A DNA stretch of 23,474 nucleotides from Nitrospirota bacterium (GTDB lineage: Bacteria; UBA2233). The stretch's first letter is position 1; the number at the start of each line of letters is the position of its first letter. The stretch spans positions 1 through 23,474 of the forward strand of contig WOZJ01000036.1 of NCBI GenBank assembly GCA_011620345.1. Reading direction: 5' to 3'. Made by a program: the position numbers and the translations under genes. This document shows positions 8,023 to 14,290 of the stretch, one piece after another. A model generated the notes under the pieces. It saw only the letters and a list, made by a program, of their open reading frames with translations. It ran no database searches and was not told where the DNA came from.

Positions 8023-8041
8023 CTTAATCATTCATTATACT
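8014..8041 (+). promoter_or_regulatory. Promoter of the serine hydrolase gene
   Basis: TTGACG (8014-8019) and TATACT (8036-8041) with a 16-bp spacer give a good sigma-70 type promoter on the plus strand, with a start near 8048 and a leader of about 38 nt. The -10 shares bases 8036-8039 with the -10 of the opposite metW promoter, so both cannot be occupied at once. Confidence 0.6.
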
Positions 8042-8063
8042 AAAAGCCCTAATACTCCTTCAA
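8034..8063 (-). promoter_or_regulatory. Promoter of the metW-metX-doxX operon
   Basis: On the minus strand TTGAAG (8063-8058) is followed after 18 bp by a perfect TATAAT (8039-8034). The predicted transcript would start near 8027. Its -10 overlaps the -10 of the plus-strand promoter that serves the serine hydrolase. Confidence 0.6.
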
Positions 8064-8085
8064 CGCAACCCTTGGTTCTATTTGG

Positions 8086-9159
8086 ATGCCAGCCCTAGAC
8101 ATAAGCCGCTTGTCTAACCACGCGCAAGGCCTGCTAAAGGCCGCTTACCGGGCCGGAAGGCTCCCGGGGGCCTGCATTTGGGTCGCAAACGCGGGCGAGC
8201 CGCCCTTTTTCATCTTCCATGGGTTTTCGCTTCTTTACAAAGACGCTCGCCGGTTTGCGGACGTTCCCGTTCGGCTGAGGCCGGATACGCTCTTCGACCT
8301 GGCCTCCTTGACCAAGCTCTATACCGCCCTCGGGGCCGCGCTCCTTATCGTCCAAGGCAAGCTCAGGCTCGAAGACACCTTAGACCAGGCCTTCGGGGTT
8401 TATACGGGCTTGGAGCCCGTCCGGTTGGCGCATCTTTTGAGCCATACCGCGGGTCTGGCCCCATGGGTTCCTCTGTTTCAAAACCCGGAACACCTTGCAA
8501 ACCCTTGGCCCTACCTCGCTGGCTTCCGAAACGGCCCCCCAGGGAAGGAGGCTTGCTATTCGGACCTGGGATACATGCTGCTAGGCAGGTGGATCGAGCT
8601 TGCATCCGGCACGCCTCTGGATCAATTCCTTGCCAAGGCCGTTCTAGAGCCCCTTGGGCTTGGGGCCGCTTGCTTCAACCCCAAGTTTTCCCAAAGGCCC
8701 CTAATTGCGGCTAGCGAATGGCAGGCCGACCCCCCGAGGGGGATGGTCTGGGGCAGCGTGCACGACGAAAACGCCTACGCCTTGGGCGGTGTCGCGGGCC
8801 ATGCCGGACTGTTCGCGACGGCCGATGACGTCGGCAGGTTCGCGCTTGGGCTTATGGCGCTTCGCTCTGGCCCGCTTTTTCTGGCTAGGGAGCTCCTTTG
8901 GCGTTCCCGTCGAATCAGCCGGGAGCTTTCCGTGTCCAGCCTTGGGTTCGAGAAGGACAAGGCCTTCTACATGGGTAAGTTCGCTGATGTCGGGGCCTTT
9001 GGCCACACGGGGTTTACTGGAACGAGCCTGGTGATTGTTCCAAACGACGGGCTTTGCGTCGTTTTCTTGAGCAACCGCGTTCATCCTTCAAGAAACCGCG
9101 GCAAGATCAACGACTTAAGGGAGGCCCTGGCAAACCTGGTGTTTGAAAGCCTCCGTTAG
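8086..9159 (+). CDS. Serine hydrolase of the beta-lactamase class C / penicillin-binding fold
   Basis: A 357-residue protein with the three landmarks of the family: SxxK as S74-L-T-K77 in DLASLTKLY, a second motif Y158-S-D160 where most relatives have Tyr-x-Asn, and H307-T-G309 as the KTG-like motif. The family contains esterases, D-aminopeptidases, peptidoglycan-acting enzymes and AmpC lactamases; the reaction here is unknown. I see no signal peptide at the chosen start, so it may be cytoplasmic, or the export signal may be unusual. The ATG at 8086 has no clear ribosome site. It is transcribed divergently from metW and its stop overlaps the stop of the opposing ABC gene by four bases (9156-9159). 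Naming it a beta-lactamase resistance gene would not be justified. Confidence 0.88.
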   Translation: MPALDISRLSNHAQGLLKAAYRAGRLPGACIWVANAGEPPFFIFHGFSLLYKDARRFADVPVRLRPDTLFDLASLTKLYTALGAALLIVQGKLRLEDTLDQAFGVYTGLEPVRLAHLLSHTAGLAPWVPLFQNPEHLANPWPYLAGFRNGPPGKEACYSDLGYMLLGRWIELASGTPLDQFLAKAVLEPLGLGAACFNPKFSQRPLIAASEWQADPPRGMVWGSVHDENAYALGGVAGHAGLFATADDVGRFALGLMALRSGPLFLARELLWRSRRISRELSVSSLGFEKDKAFYMGKFADVGAFGHTGFTGTSLVIVPNDGLCVVFLSNRVHPSRNRGKINDLREALANLVFESLR

Positions 9160-9854
9160 GCCGTCTCGATCTGGGCAACCAGGCCGTCTTCCATCCTCAC
9201 GACCCGTTCTGCGAAGCTTGCTATTTTTGGGTCGTGTGTCACCAAAACGATCGCCTTGTTCGTGCCACGGGCCATCCCATCGAACAAGGCGAGTACCTCC
9301 TTGCCGGTTTTCGTATCGAGGTTGCCCGTGGGCTCGTCGGCCAGGACGACGACCGGGTCGTTGACGAACGCGCGCGCGATGGCCACCCGCTGCATCTCGC
9401 CTCCGGAGAGCTCGTCCGGCCGGTGGCGTTTGCGTTCGGAGAGCCCTACCATTTCAAGCAGGCCATCCACCTTGGCCTGGACGGCCTTGAGTGAGGCTCC
9501 GCCCAAAAGCAAAGGGAGCGCAACGTTCTCCTGCGCAGTAAGAGTGGGCAGGAGGTTGAAGAACTGAAAGACGAACCCGAGCCTACGCCGCCGAAACAGC
9601 GTAAGTTCGGTATCGCTCATCGCCGTGACCGGCCTGCCTTCCAAAAACACCTCCCCTTGGGTTGGCGTATCCAGCCCGCCCAAGAGGTGCAACAGCGTCG
9701 ATTTGCCGGAGCCCGAAGGGCCCATAATGGCGATCCGCTCGCCTTGCCGAACCTTTAGGCTCACTCCCCTTAAGGCCTGAACCGTCCTTTTGCCCAAGTG
9801 GTAGCTTTTGACAACCTCTCGGACCTCCAAGGCGTCGTTTTTCATGTTTACCAT
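9156..9854 (-). CDS. ABC transporter ATP-binding protein, LolD/MacB type
   Basis: A 232-residue ABC ATPase with Walker A GPSGSGKST (45-53), Q-loop FQFFNLLPTLTAQENV (about 97-112), signature LSGGEMQR (149-156), Walker B LADEPTGNLD (171-180) and H-loop His207. This set, including LPTLTAQENV and EPTGNLD, is that of the LolD/MacB/FtsE-like class, which drives lipoprotein release or other periplasmic mechanotransmission. Such ATPases need a FtsX-like permease; none is adjacent. Instead the gene overlaps a 62-residue two-helix protein by seven bases and that gene follows clpB by two bases, so it is the third gene of the clpB operon. An alternative start ATG lies at 9845. Confidence 0.94.
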   Translation of the reverse strand: MVNMKNDALEVREVVKSYHLGKRTVQALRGVSLKVRQGERIAIMGPSGSGKSTLLHLLGGLDTPTQGEVFLEGRPVTAMSDTELTLFRRRRLGFVFQFFNLLPTLTAQENVALPLLLGGASLKAVQAKVDGLLEMVGLSERKRHRPDELSGGEMQRVAIARAFVNDPVVVLADEPTGNLDTKTGKEVLALFDGMARGTNKAIVLVTHDPKIASFAERVVRMEDGLVAQIETA

Positions 9855-10036
9855 CTTCGAAACTGCACCAGGCCCTTTTCGAACCTTCGGAACATGAGCC
9901 CGAGCACCATAAGTCCCACGCCCAAAAGCAGGAACCCTAGCGCCAGAATATAGGCCAAAAGCTGGGGGTAGGCGAAGATCAGGGCAGCAAAGAGAACAAA
10001 CAGAAGCCCCGTCGAGGCGATCGAGATGCTTACCAT
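9848..10036 (-). CDS. Small two-helix membrane protein of unknown function
   Basis: A 62-residue protein with two hydrophobic segments (about 6-24 and 26-48) joined by a tight turn, ending in a basic tail (FRRFEKGLVQFRRW). I do not recognise a family. It begins two bases after the clpB stop and its stop overlaps the start of the LolD-like ATPase, so it is embedded in a tight operon and is likely real despite its size. The basic C-terminus suggests a cytoplasmic tail by the positive-inside rule. It is far too small to be an ABC permease; it may instead anchor or modulate the ATPase or ClpB, which is inference. Confidence 0.7.
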   Translation of the reverse strand: MVSISIASTGLLFVLFAALIFAYPQLLAYILALGFLLLGVGLMVLGLMFRRFEKGLVQFRRW

Positions 10037-10038
10037 GG

Positions 10039-12639
10039 CTAGGACTCCCTTTGGAACACGAACGCGCCGTGCTGGAAATCGATCACGACGAGCTGCCCGT
10101 CGCGGATTTCGCCCGCAATGATCTTCTTGGCAAGCTCGGTTTCTATCTCTCGCTGGATGAGCCGCTTTAAAGGTCGGGCGCCGAACAGCGGGTCGTAGCC
10201 CTGTTTGGCGATCGCCTTCTTGGCCTCGTCCGTGATCTCGATCGTGATGTTACGCTCTTCCTTGAGCCGACGACTCAAACGACCGACCTGGATGTCCACG
10301 ATCCGGGCTAGGTGCTCTTCGCCGAGCGGATGGAAGACGACGATTTCGTCCACGCGGTTTAAAAACTCGGGCCTGAAAGATTGCCTCAAGAGCCCCAAAA
10401 CCTGGGTCTTGATCTTTTCAAAAGGGATGCCAGCCGTTTGCCCCTCGAGAATCTCCTGACTTCCGATGTTGGAAGTCATGATAACGACCGTGTTCCGAAA
10501 GTCTACCGTTCGGCCGTGCCCGTCGGTCAGCCTGCCTTCGTCTAGGATCTGCAAGAAGATGTTGAACACGTCCTGGTTGGCCTTCTCGATCTCATCGAAC
10601 AACAGCACGCTGTAAGGCCTCCTTCGGACGGCCTCGGTCAGCTGACCGCCTTCCTCAAACCCGACGTAGCCGGGCGGGGCGCCGATTAGCCTGGAGACCG
10701 TGTGTTTTTCCATGTACTCCGACATATCGATTCGGATCGTAGCATCCTCAGAATCGAACAGCGCCTCTGCAAGCGCCCTGGCAAGCTCTGTCTTGCCCAC
10801 GCCCGTTGGGCCCAAAAAGATAAAGCTTCCTATCGGCCTTCTGGGGTCTTGAATGCCGCTGCGGCCTCGAAGCACGGCATCGGCCACGGCTTTGACGGCC
10901 TCGTCCTGGCCGACTACGCGGTTATGGAGCGTATCTTCTAACTTTAGCAACTTTTGCATCTCGCCTTCAAGCAGCTTTGTCAAAGGGATTCCCGTCCAGC
11001 TTGAGACGATCTTGGCGATGTCCTCAGGATCAACCTCCTCCTTGACGAGCCTTCCTTCGCCAAGCGCCTGGAGTTCCCTTTCGGCCTCTTGGAGCTCCCT
11101 TTCGAGCTCGGGCATGCGGCCGAACTTGAGCTCCGCCACTTTGTTCAAGTCGTAAGCTCGCTGGTGGCGCTCGGCCTCTATCTTCGCCTCCTCGATGCGT
11201 TCTTTGATCTTGTGGATTTTCGAAATAATGGCCTTTTCTTCCTCCCAGCGTGACTTGAGCTTGTCCGCTTGGGCCCTTAGCCGGCCCAGATCTTCTTGGA
11301 TTTTATGCAGCCTGGCTTGGCTTGCCGGGTCAACCTCTTTTTGTAGCGCCTGTTCTTCGATGGATAGCTGCATGATCCTTCGGTTGATCTCGTCCAACTC
11401 TTGGGGCATGCTGTCCATCTGGGTGCGCAGCCTGGCGCCCGCCTCATCGATCAAGTCGATTGCCTTGTCCGGCAGGAAACGCTCCGTGATGTAGCGGGAC
11501 GAGAGCTTGGCAGCGGCGATCAGCGCGCCGTCCTTAATCCGTACGCCGTGGTGGACCTCGTAGCGCTCCTTGAGGCCGCGCAAGATGGCGATCGTGTCTT
11601 CTAGGCTTGGCTCTGAGGTGATGACGGGCTGGAAACGGCGTTCAAGCGCTGGATCCTTTTCGATGTACTTACGGTATTCATCGAGCGTGGTTGCGCCGAT
11701 GCAATGGAGCTCGCCCCTGGCCAGCATGGGCTTTAGGATGTTCGAGGCGTCCATTGCCCCCTCGGCCGCGCCGGCGCCCACGACCGTGTGCACCTCGTCG
11801 ATAAAAAGGACAACTTCGCCCTTTTGTTCCTGGACTTCCTTGAGGACGGCCTTCAAGCGCTCCTCGAACTCGCCCCGGTACTTGGCCCCAGCGATCAGCG
11901 AGGGCAGGTCGAGCTGGACAATTTTCTTGTTCTTCAGCGACTCCGGCACGTCCCCTCCGATGATCCGCTGGGCGAGACCCTCGACGATCGCCGTCTTTCC
12001 GACGCCAGGCTCTCCGATCAAGACCGGGTTGTTCTTCGTGCGCCTAGAAAGGATCTGGACGACCCGGCGAATCTCTTCGTCCCTGCCTATTACGGGGTCG
12101 AGTTTGCCTTTTCTTGCCAGGTCCGTCAGGTCCCTGCCGTAGCGCTCCAACGCCTCGATCGTCGCCTCGGGCGTAGTACTTTCTACCCTTTGATGGCCCC
12201 TGACTTGAGCCAGGATACCGAGCACGTTTTCACGGGTGACACCCATGCCTTCCAGAATTTTCGCACCCTCGGCCTTTGGTGTTTCGGCAAGGATGGCCAA
12301 GAGCAGGTGCTCGGTCGAGACGAAGTCGTCCTTTAGCTCTTTGGCCTGCTTGTCGGCTTCCAGGAGTACCCGGTTGAGACGCTGGGTTGCATAAATTTGT
12401 CCCGAGCCCGTCCCATACACCTTTGGAAGGGAGGCCAGGTGTGCTTCGATCCGTTCGAGAGCCGTTTTTGGGGCAACGCCCATCCTCTCGAGCACCCTTG
12501 GAACGATGCCGTCTTTTTGGGAAATAAGCGCAGCCAGCACGTGCTCCGGGAGCATCTCCTGGTGGCTGAAGCGCGTGACGATGATCTGTGCCTGTTGGAT
12601 TGCTTCTTTCGATTTGTCCGTGAAACGTTCTAAGTCCAT
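10039..12639 (-). CDS. clpB: ATP-dependent disaggregase ClpB
   Basis: An 866-residue Hsp100 chaperone of standard length. Residues 1-145 form the Clp N-domain (two repeats); NBD1 has Walker A GEPGVGKT (209-216) and Walker B VVLFIDE (276-282); residues about 400-530 are the coiled-coil middle domain that binds DnaK and distinguishes ClpB from ClpA/ClpC; NBD2 has Walker A GPTGVGKT (610-617) and Walker B LLFDEIEK (679-686). It threads aggregated proteins through a hexameric pore in the cytoplasm, with DnaK. The ATG has an AAAAGGAGG site. Just upstream are a terminator-like hairpin and, further up, a sigma-32-like promoter, consistent with heat induction. It is followed within two bases by a small membrane protein gene, then a LolD-type ATPase gene. 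Hsp20, encoded upstream, is a usual functional partner. Confidence 0.98.
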   Translation of the reverse strand: MDLERFTDKSKEAIQQAQIIVTRFSHQEMLPEHVLAALISQKDGIVPRVLERMGVAPKTALERIEAHLASLPKVYGTGSGQIYATQRLNRVLLEADKQAKELKDDFVSTEHLLLAILAETPKAEGAKILEGMGVTRENVLGILAQVRGHQRVESTTPEATIEALERYGRDLTDLARKGKLDPVIGRDEEIRRVVQILSRRTKNNPVLIGEPGVGKTAIVEGLAQRIIGGDVPESLKNKKIVQLDLPSLIAGAKYRGEFEERLKAVLKEVQEQKGEVVLFIDEVHTVVGAGAAEGAMDASNILKPMLARGELHCIGATTLDEYRKYIEKDPALERRFQPVITSEPSLEDTIAILRGLKERYEVHHGVRIKDGALIAAAKLSSRYITERFLPDKAIDLIDEAGARLRTQMDSMPQELDEINRRIMQLSIEEQALQKEVDPASQARLHKIQEDLGRLRAQADKLKSRWEEEKAIISKIHKIKERIEEAKIEAERHQRAYDLNKVAELKFGRMPELERELQEAERELQALGEGRLVKEEVDPEDIAKIVSSWTGIPLTKLLEGEMQKLLKLEDTLHNRVVGQDEAVKAVADAVLRGRSGIQDPRRPIGSFIFLGPTGVGKTELARALAEALFDSEDATIRIDMSEYMEKHTVSRLIGAPPGYVGFEEGGQLTEAVRRRPYSVLLFDEIEKANQDVFNIFLQILDEGRLTDGHGRTVDFRNTVVIMTSNIGSQEILEGQTAGIPFEKIKTQVLGLLRQSFRPEFLNRVDEIVVFHPLGEEHLARIVDIQVGRLSRRLKEERNITIEITDEAKKAIAKQGYDPLFGARPLKRLIQREIETELAKKIIAGEIRDGQLVVIDFQHGAFVFQRES

Positions 12640-12654
12640 ACCTATATCCTCCTT

Positions 12655-12688
12655 TTAAAAAGAAAGGCCGTGGGAACTCCCACGGCCT
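12655..12688 (-). terminator. Intrinsic terminator-like hairpin between hsp20 and clpB
   Basis: On the minus strand AGGCCGTGGG (12688-12679) and CCCACGGCCT (12674-12665) form a perfect 10-bp GC-rich stem with a 4-base loop, followed at once by TTCTTTTT. This is a textbook Rho-independent terminator for hsp20. It lies inside the predicted clpB leader and its T-run runs straight into the clpB AAAAGGAGG site, so it may attenuate clpB as well. Confidence 0.85.
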
Positions 12689-12705
12689 GAACCTTCCCAC
12701 CGTCT

Positions 12706-12732
12706 TAATGGGGAAAGGGTTTTTATTTCAGC
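12706..12732 (-). promoter_or_regulatory. Sigma-32-like heat-shock promoter for clpB
   Basis: On the minus strand GCTGAA (12732-12727) is followed after 13 bp by CCCCATTA (12713-12706). The sigma-32 pattern is CTTGAA, about 13-14 bp, then CCCCAT followed by T-rich bases; the -10 matches very well and the -35 keeps TGAA. The -35 overlaps the last codons of hsp20. The predicted start is near 12699, giving a leader of about 60 nt that contains the hairpin at 12665-12688. Confidence 0.6.
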
Positions 12733-13184
12733 TCGATCGGGATTGCCTTCGAGACGTGCTGCTCGCTCTTGGGAAGATAGACCGTAAGGATTCCGTTCTT
12801 TAGCTCAGCCTTGGCCTTCTCGGACTGGACCTCGCAAGGCAGCTGAATCGCCCTGGCAAACGTCCCATAGAAAATTTCTTGGGCAAGCAGGTTTTCCTTC
12901 TCCTCTTTGGTCTCCCGCCTTACCTCGGCCTGAAGGCCTAGTCTATCACCCATCACCTCGAGTTTTAGGTTTTCTTTGTTCACGCCGGGCAAAGAGGCCT
13001 TCACGATCACCTCTTTTTCCGTTTCGGACATCTCCACCGCCGGGGCCCAAACGGCCGCTTGCTCTTCGCCCGGGGCTAGCGACCTTCTACCCAGCACATC
13101 GCCAAACAGCTTGTCGATGTCGGTGCGGAAGTCCATCATGGAACGCATTACATCCCGAACGGGGTCGAACCTTACGAGTGCCAT
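12723..13184 (-). CDS. Hsp20/alpha-crystallin family small heat-shock protein
   Basis: A 153-residue small heat-shock protein that holds unfolding proteins as an ATP-independent chaperone in the cytoplasm. The N-terminus MALVRFDPVRDVMRSM with an FRTDIDKLF segment is typical of bacterial Hsp20. The alpha-crystallin domain spans about 45-145, with VWAPAVEMSETEKEVIVKASLPGV near its beginning and the family signature around AELKNGILTVYLPK; the C-terminal AIPIE supplies the I-x-I type tail motif. The start at 13184 is chosen because AGGAGGAGG lies just upstream; the upstream in-frame ATG at 13238 lies within a palindrome and lacks a ribosome site. It is followed by a strong terminator and then by clpB. 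Its own promoter and a 20-bp dyad lie upstream. Confidence 0.95.
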   Translation of the reverse strand: MALVRFDPVRDVMRSMMDFRTDIDKLFGDVLGRRSLAPGEEQAAVWAPAVEMSETEKEVIVKASLPGVNKENLKLEVMGDRLGLQAEVRRETKEEKENLLAQEIFYGTFARAIQLPCEVQSEKAKAELKNGILTVYLPKSEQHVSKAIPIELK

Positions 13185-13235
13185 CGTTCCTCCTCCTTTT
13201 ATTTTATGTTTTTTGAAGCGTCGTGAATGCTTTTC

Positions 13236-13255
13236 CATACGATGCGCATCGTATG
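13236..13255. promoter_or_regulatory. Perfect 20-bp palindrome in the hsp20 leader (candidate operator)
   Basis: CATACGATGC followed by GCATCGTATG is fully symmetrical with no spacer. It begins about 10 bases downstream of the predicted hsp20 transcription start and lies 51 bases upstream of the hsp20 ATG. It does not resemble the HrcA CIRCE element (a 9-bp dyad with a 9-bp gap). It may bind a dimeric repressor or fold in the RNA as a hairpin. Confidence 0.7.
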
Positions 13256-13272
13256 TGGATTCTTCACTAAAA

Positions 13273-13300
13273 TAAATAATTCATCCAAAGCGCGTGTCAA
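13273..13300 (-). promoter_or_regulatory. Promoter of hsp20
   Basis: On the minus strand a perfect TTGACA (13300-13295) is followed after 16 bp by TATTTA (13278-13273), giving a start near 13265. This looks like a housekeeping promoter rather than the sigma-32 type seen before clpB; repression through the dyad at 13236-13255 could then explain heat control. Confidence 0.55.
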
Positions 13301-13308
13301 GAAGCGGT

Positions 13309-13338
13309 TTGACGCCGCCTTTTTGGCCTTGTTAGAGT
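13309..13338 (+). promoter_or_regulatory. Possible promoter of the second SDR gene
   Basis: TTGACG (13309-13314) and TAGAGT (13333-13338) with an 18-bp spacer. It stands back to back with the hsp20 promoter, the two -35 elements being eight bases apart. The -10 match is moderate. Confidence 0.4.
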
Positions 13339-13376
13339 AAGAAGGATGCAATCAAGGCTTTAGGGGGCAGAAAAAA

Positions 13377-14162
13377 TTGGATTTAGGGTTGAAAGGGAAG
13401 GTGGCCGCCATCACGGGCGCCTCTAAGGGGATCGGCAGGGCGATTGCGATTGCGCTCGCCAAAGAGGGCGTGCATATTGCTGCGTGCGCAAGAAACGAAG
13501 CCCCCTTGAGGGCGCTTGGGCGTGAAATCGAGGCCCTTGGAGTCCGGGCGTTCGTTCAGCCGGCCGACGTGACGCACGAAGGCCAGATGAAGGCGTTTAT
13601 CGAAGGCGCCGTAGCCTCTTTGGGTCCTCCTTTGCTTCTTGTCGCAAACGCGGGGGGGACGCTGGGCGGCCGTTTCCTTGAAACGAGCGAGGAAGACTGG
13701 CGTGGCACGCTCGATGTCAACCTGTTCCACGCTGTCCGGGCGATCCAGGCGGTTGTGCCTTCCATGCAAAAAGAAGGGACGGGCAGCATCGTCGTGATCT
13801 CTTCTATCTCGGGGCTTCGTCCTGGCTCCAGGGCCCAGTACGCCGCGGCCAAGGCTGCCCAGAATGCGCTCGTTAAGGGCCTCGTCTGGGAGCTTGCACC
13901 TTTTGGCGTGAGGATCAACGCCGTCCTTCCGGGCTCGATCTACTTTGAGGGCGGAAACTGGGCAAAGCTCAAAGACCAGTCGGCCGAGGTGTTCGAGGGC
14001 TTCCAAGATAGGGAGTTTCCCTTCAAACGTCTCGGAACGCCGGAAGAGGTGGCGGAGGTCGTGACGTTCGTCCTTTCCAGCAAAGCGAGCTGGGTCAACG
14101 GAGCGCTGATTGTGGTCGACGGCGGGCAGGGCTGGCCGAGCGTCTCGCTTAGGGGCAGGTAG
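13377..14162 (+). CDS. SDR-family oxidoreductase (FabG-like)
   Basis: A classical SDR of 261 residues, starting at TTG 13377 with a GGGGG ribosome site about ten bases upstream. TGASKGIG (13-20) binds the cofactor, the arginine in ACARNE after strand 2 suggests NADP preference, NAG occurs at 91-93, and the catalytic residues are Ser142, Tyr155 and Lys159 (YAAAK). The tail GALIVVDGGQ is typical. The closest general resemblance is to 3-oxoacyl-ACP reductase-like enzymes, but many SDRs with this look have other substrates. It is divergent from hsp20 and sits 128 bases before the thiamine-diphosphate enzyme, with which it may be cotranscribed; a joint role in reducing a keto or aldehyde product is inference. 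Confidence 0.92.
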   Translation: MDLGLKGKVAAITGASKGIGRAIAIALAKEGVHIAACARNEAPLRALGREIEALGVRAFVQPADVTHEGQMKAFIEGAVASLGPPLLLVANAGGTLGGRFLETSEEDWRGTLDVNLFHAVRAIQAVVPSMQKEGTGSIVVISSISGLRPGSRAQYAAAKAAQNALVKGLVWELAPFGVRINAVLPGSIYFEGGNWAKLKDQSAEVFEGFQDREFPFKRLGTPEEVAEVVTFVLSSKASWVNGALIVVDGGQGWPSVSLRGR

Positions 14163-14210
14163 AGGCACGAGCCGAGGACGGGACGCGCCGGGGCAATCGA
14201 TCCAACTTTT

Positions 14211-14227
14211 GGAACATTGATTGTTCC
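14211..14227. promoter_or_regulatory. Short inverted repeat upstream of the ThDP enzyme
   Basis: GGAACA (14211-14216) and TGTTCC (14222-14227) form a 6-bp dyad with a 5-base gap, 63 bases before the ATG at 14291. Its size and symmetry fit a repressor site. No convincing -35/-10 pair could be placed next to it. Confidence 0.35.
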
Positions 14228-14290
14228 TGCCGCAGTAGAAGACAATAGGGTATAGACCGAGCAAAAGGCCAAAAAAAGCAGGAGGGGGCG

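Noticed and set aside
8003-8027. A SAM riboswitch upstream of metW
   Set aside because: The leader is only about 48 nt and holds one simple hairpin; none of the conserved SAM-I or SAM-II elements is visible.
13285-13300. A sigma-54-like site upstream of hsp20 (TGACAC-N5-TTGGA)
   Set aside because: The invariant GG and GC dinucleotides of the -24/-12 elements are both broken, while a perfect TTGACA with an acceptable -10 explains the same bases.
13383-14264. A 293-codon open frame on the minus strand, longer than the SDR gene it opposes
   Set aside because: The product is rich in Arg, Pro and His without any motif, while the plus strand encodes a complete SDR with all catalytic residues. The open frame follows from the codon bias of the real gene.
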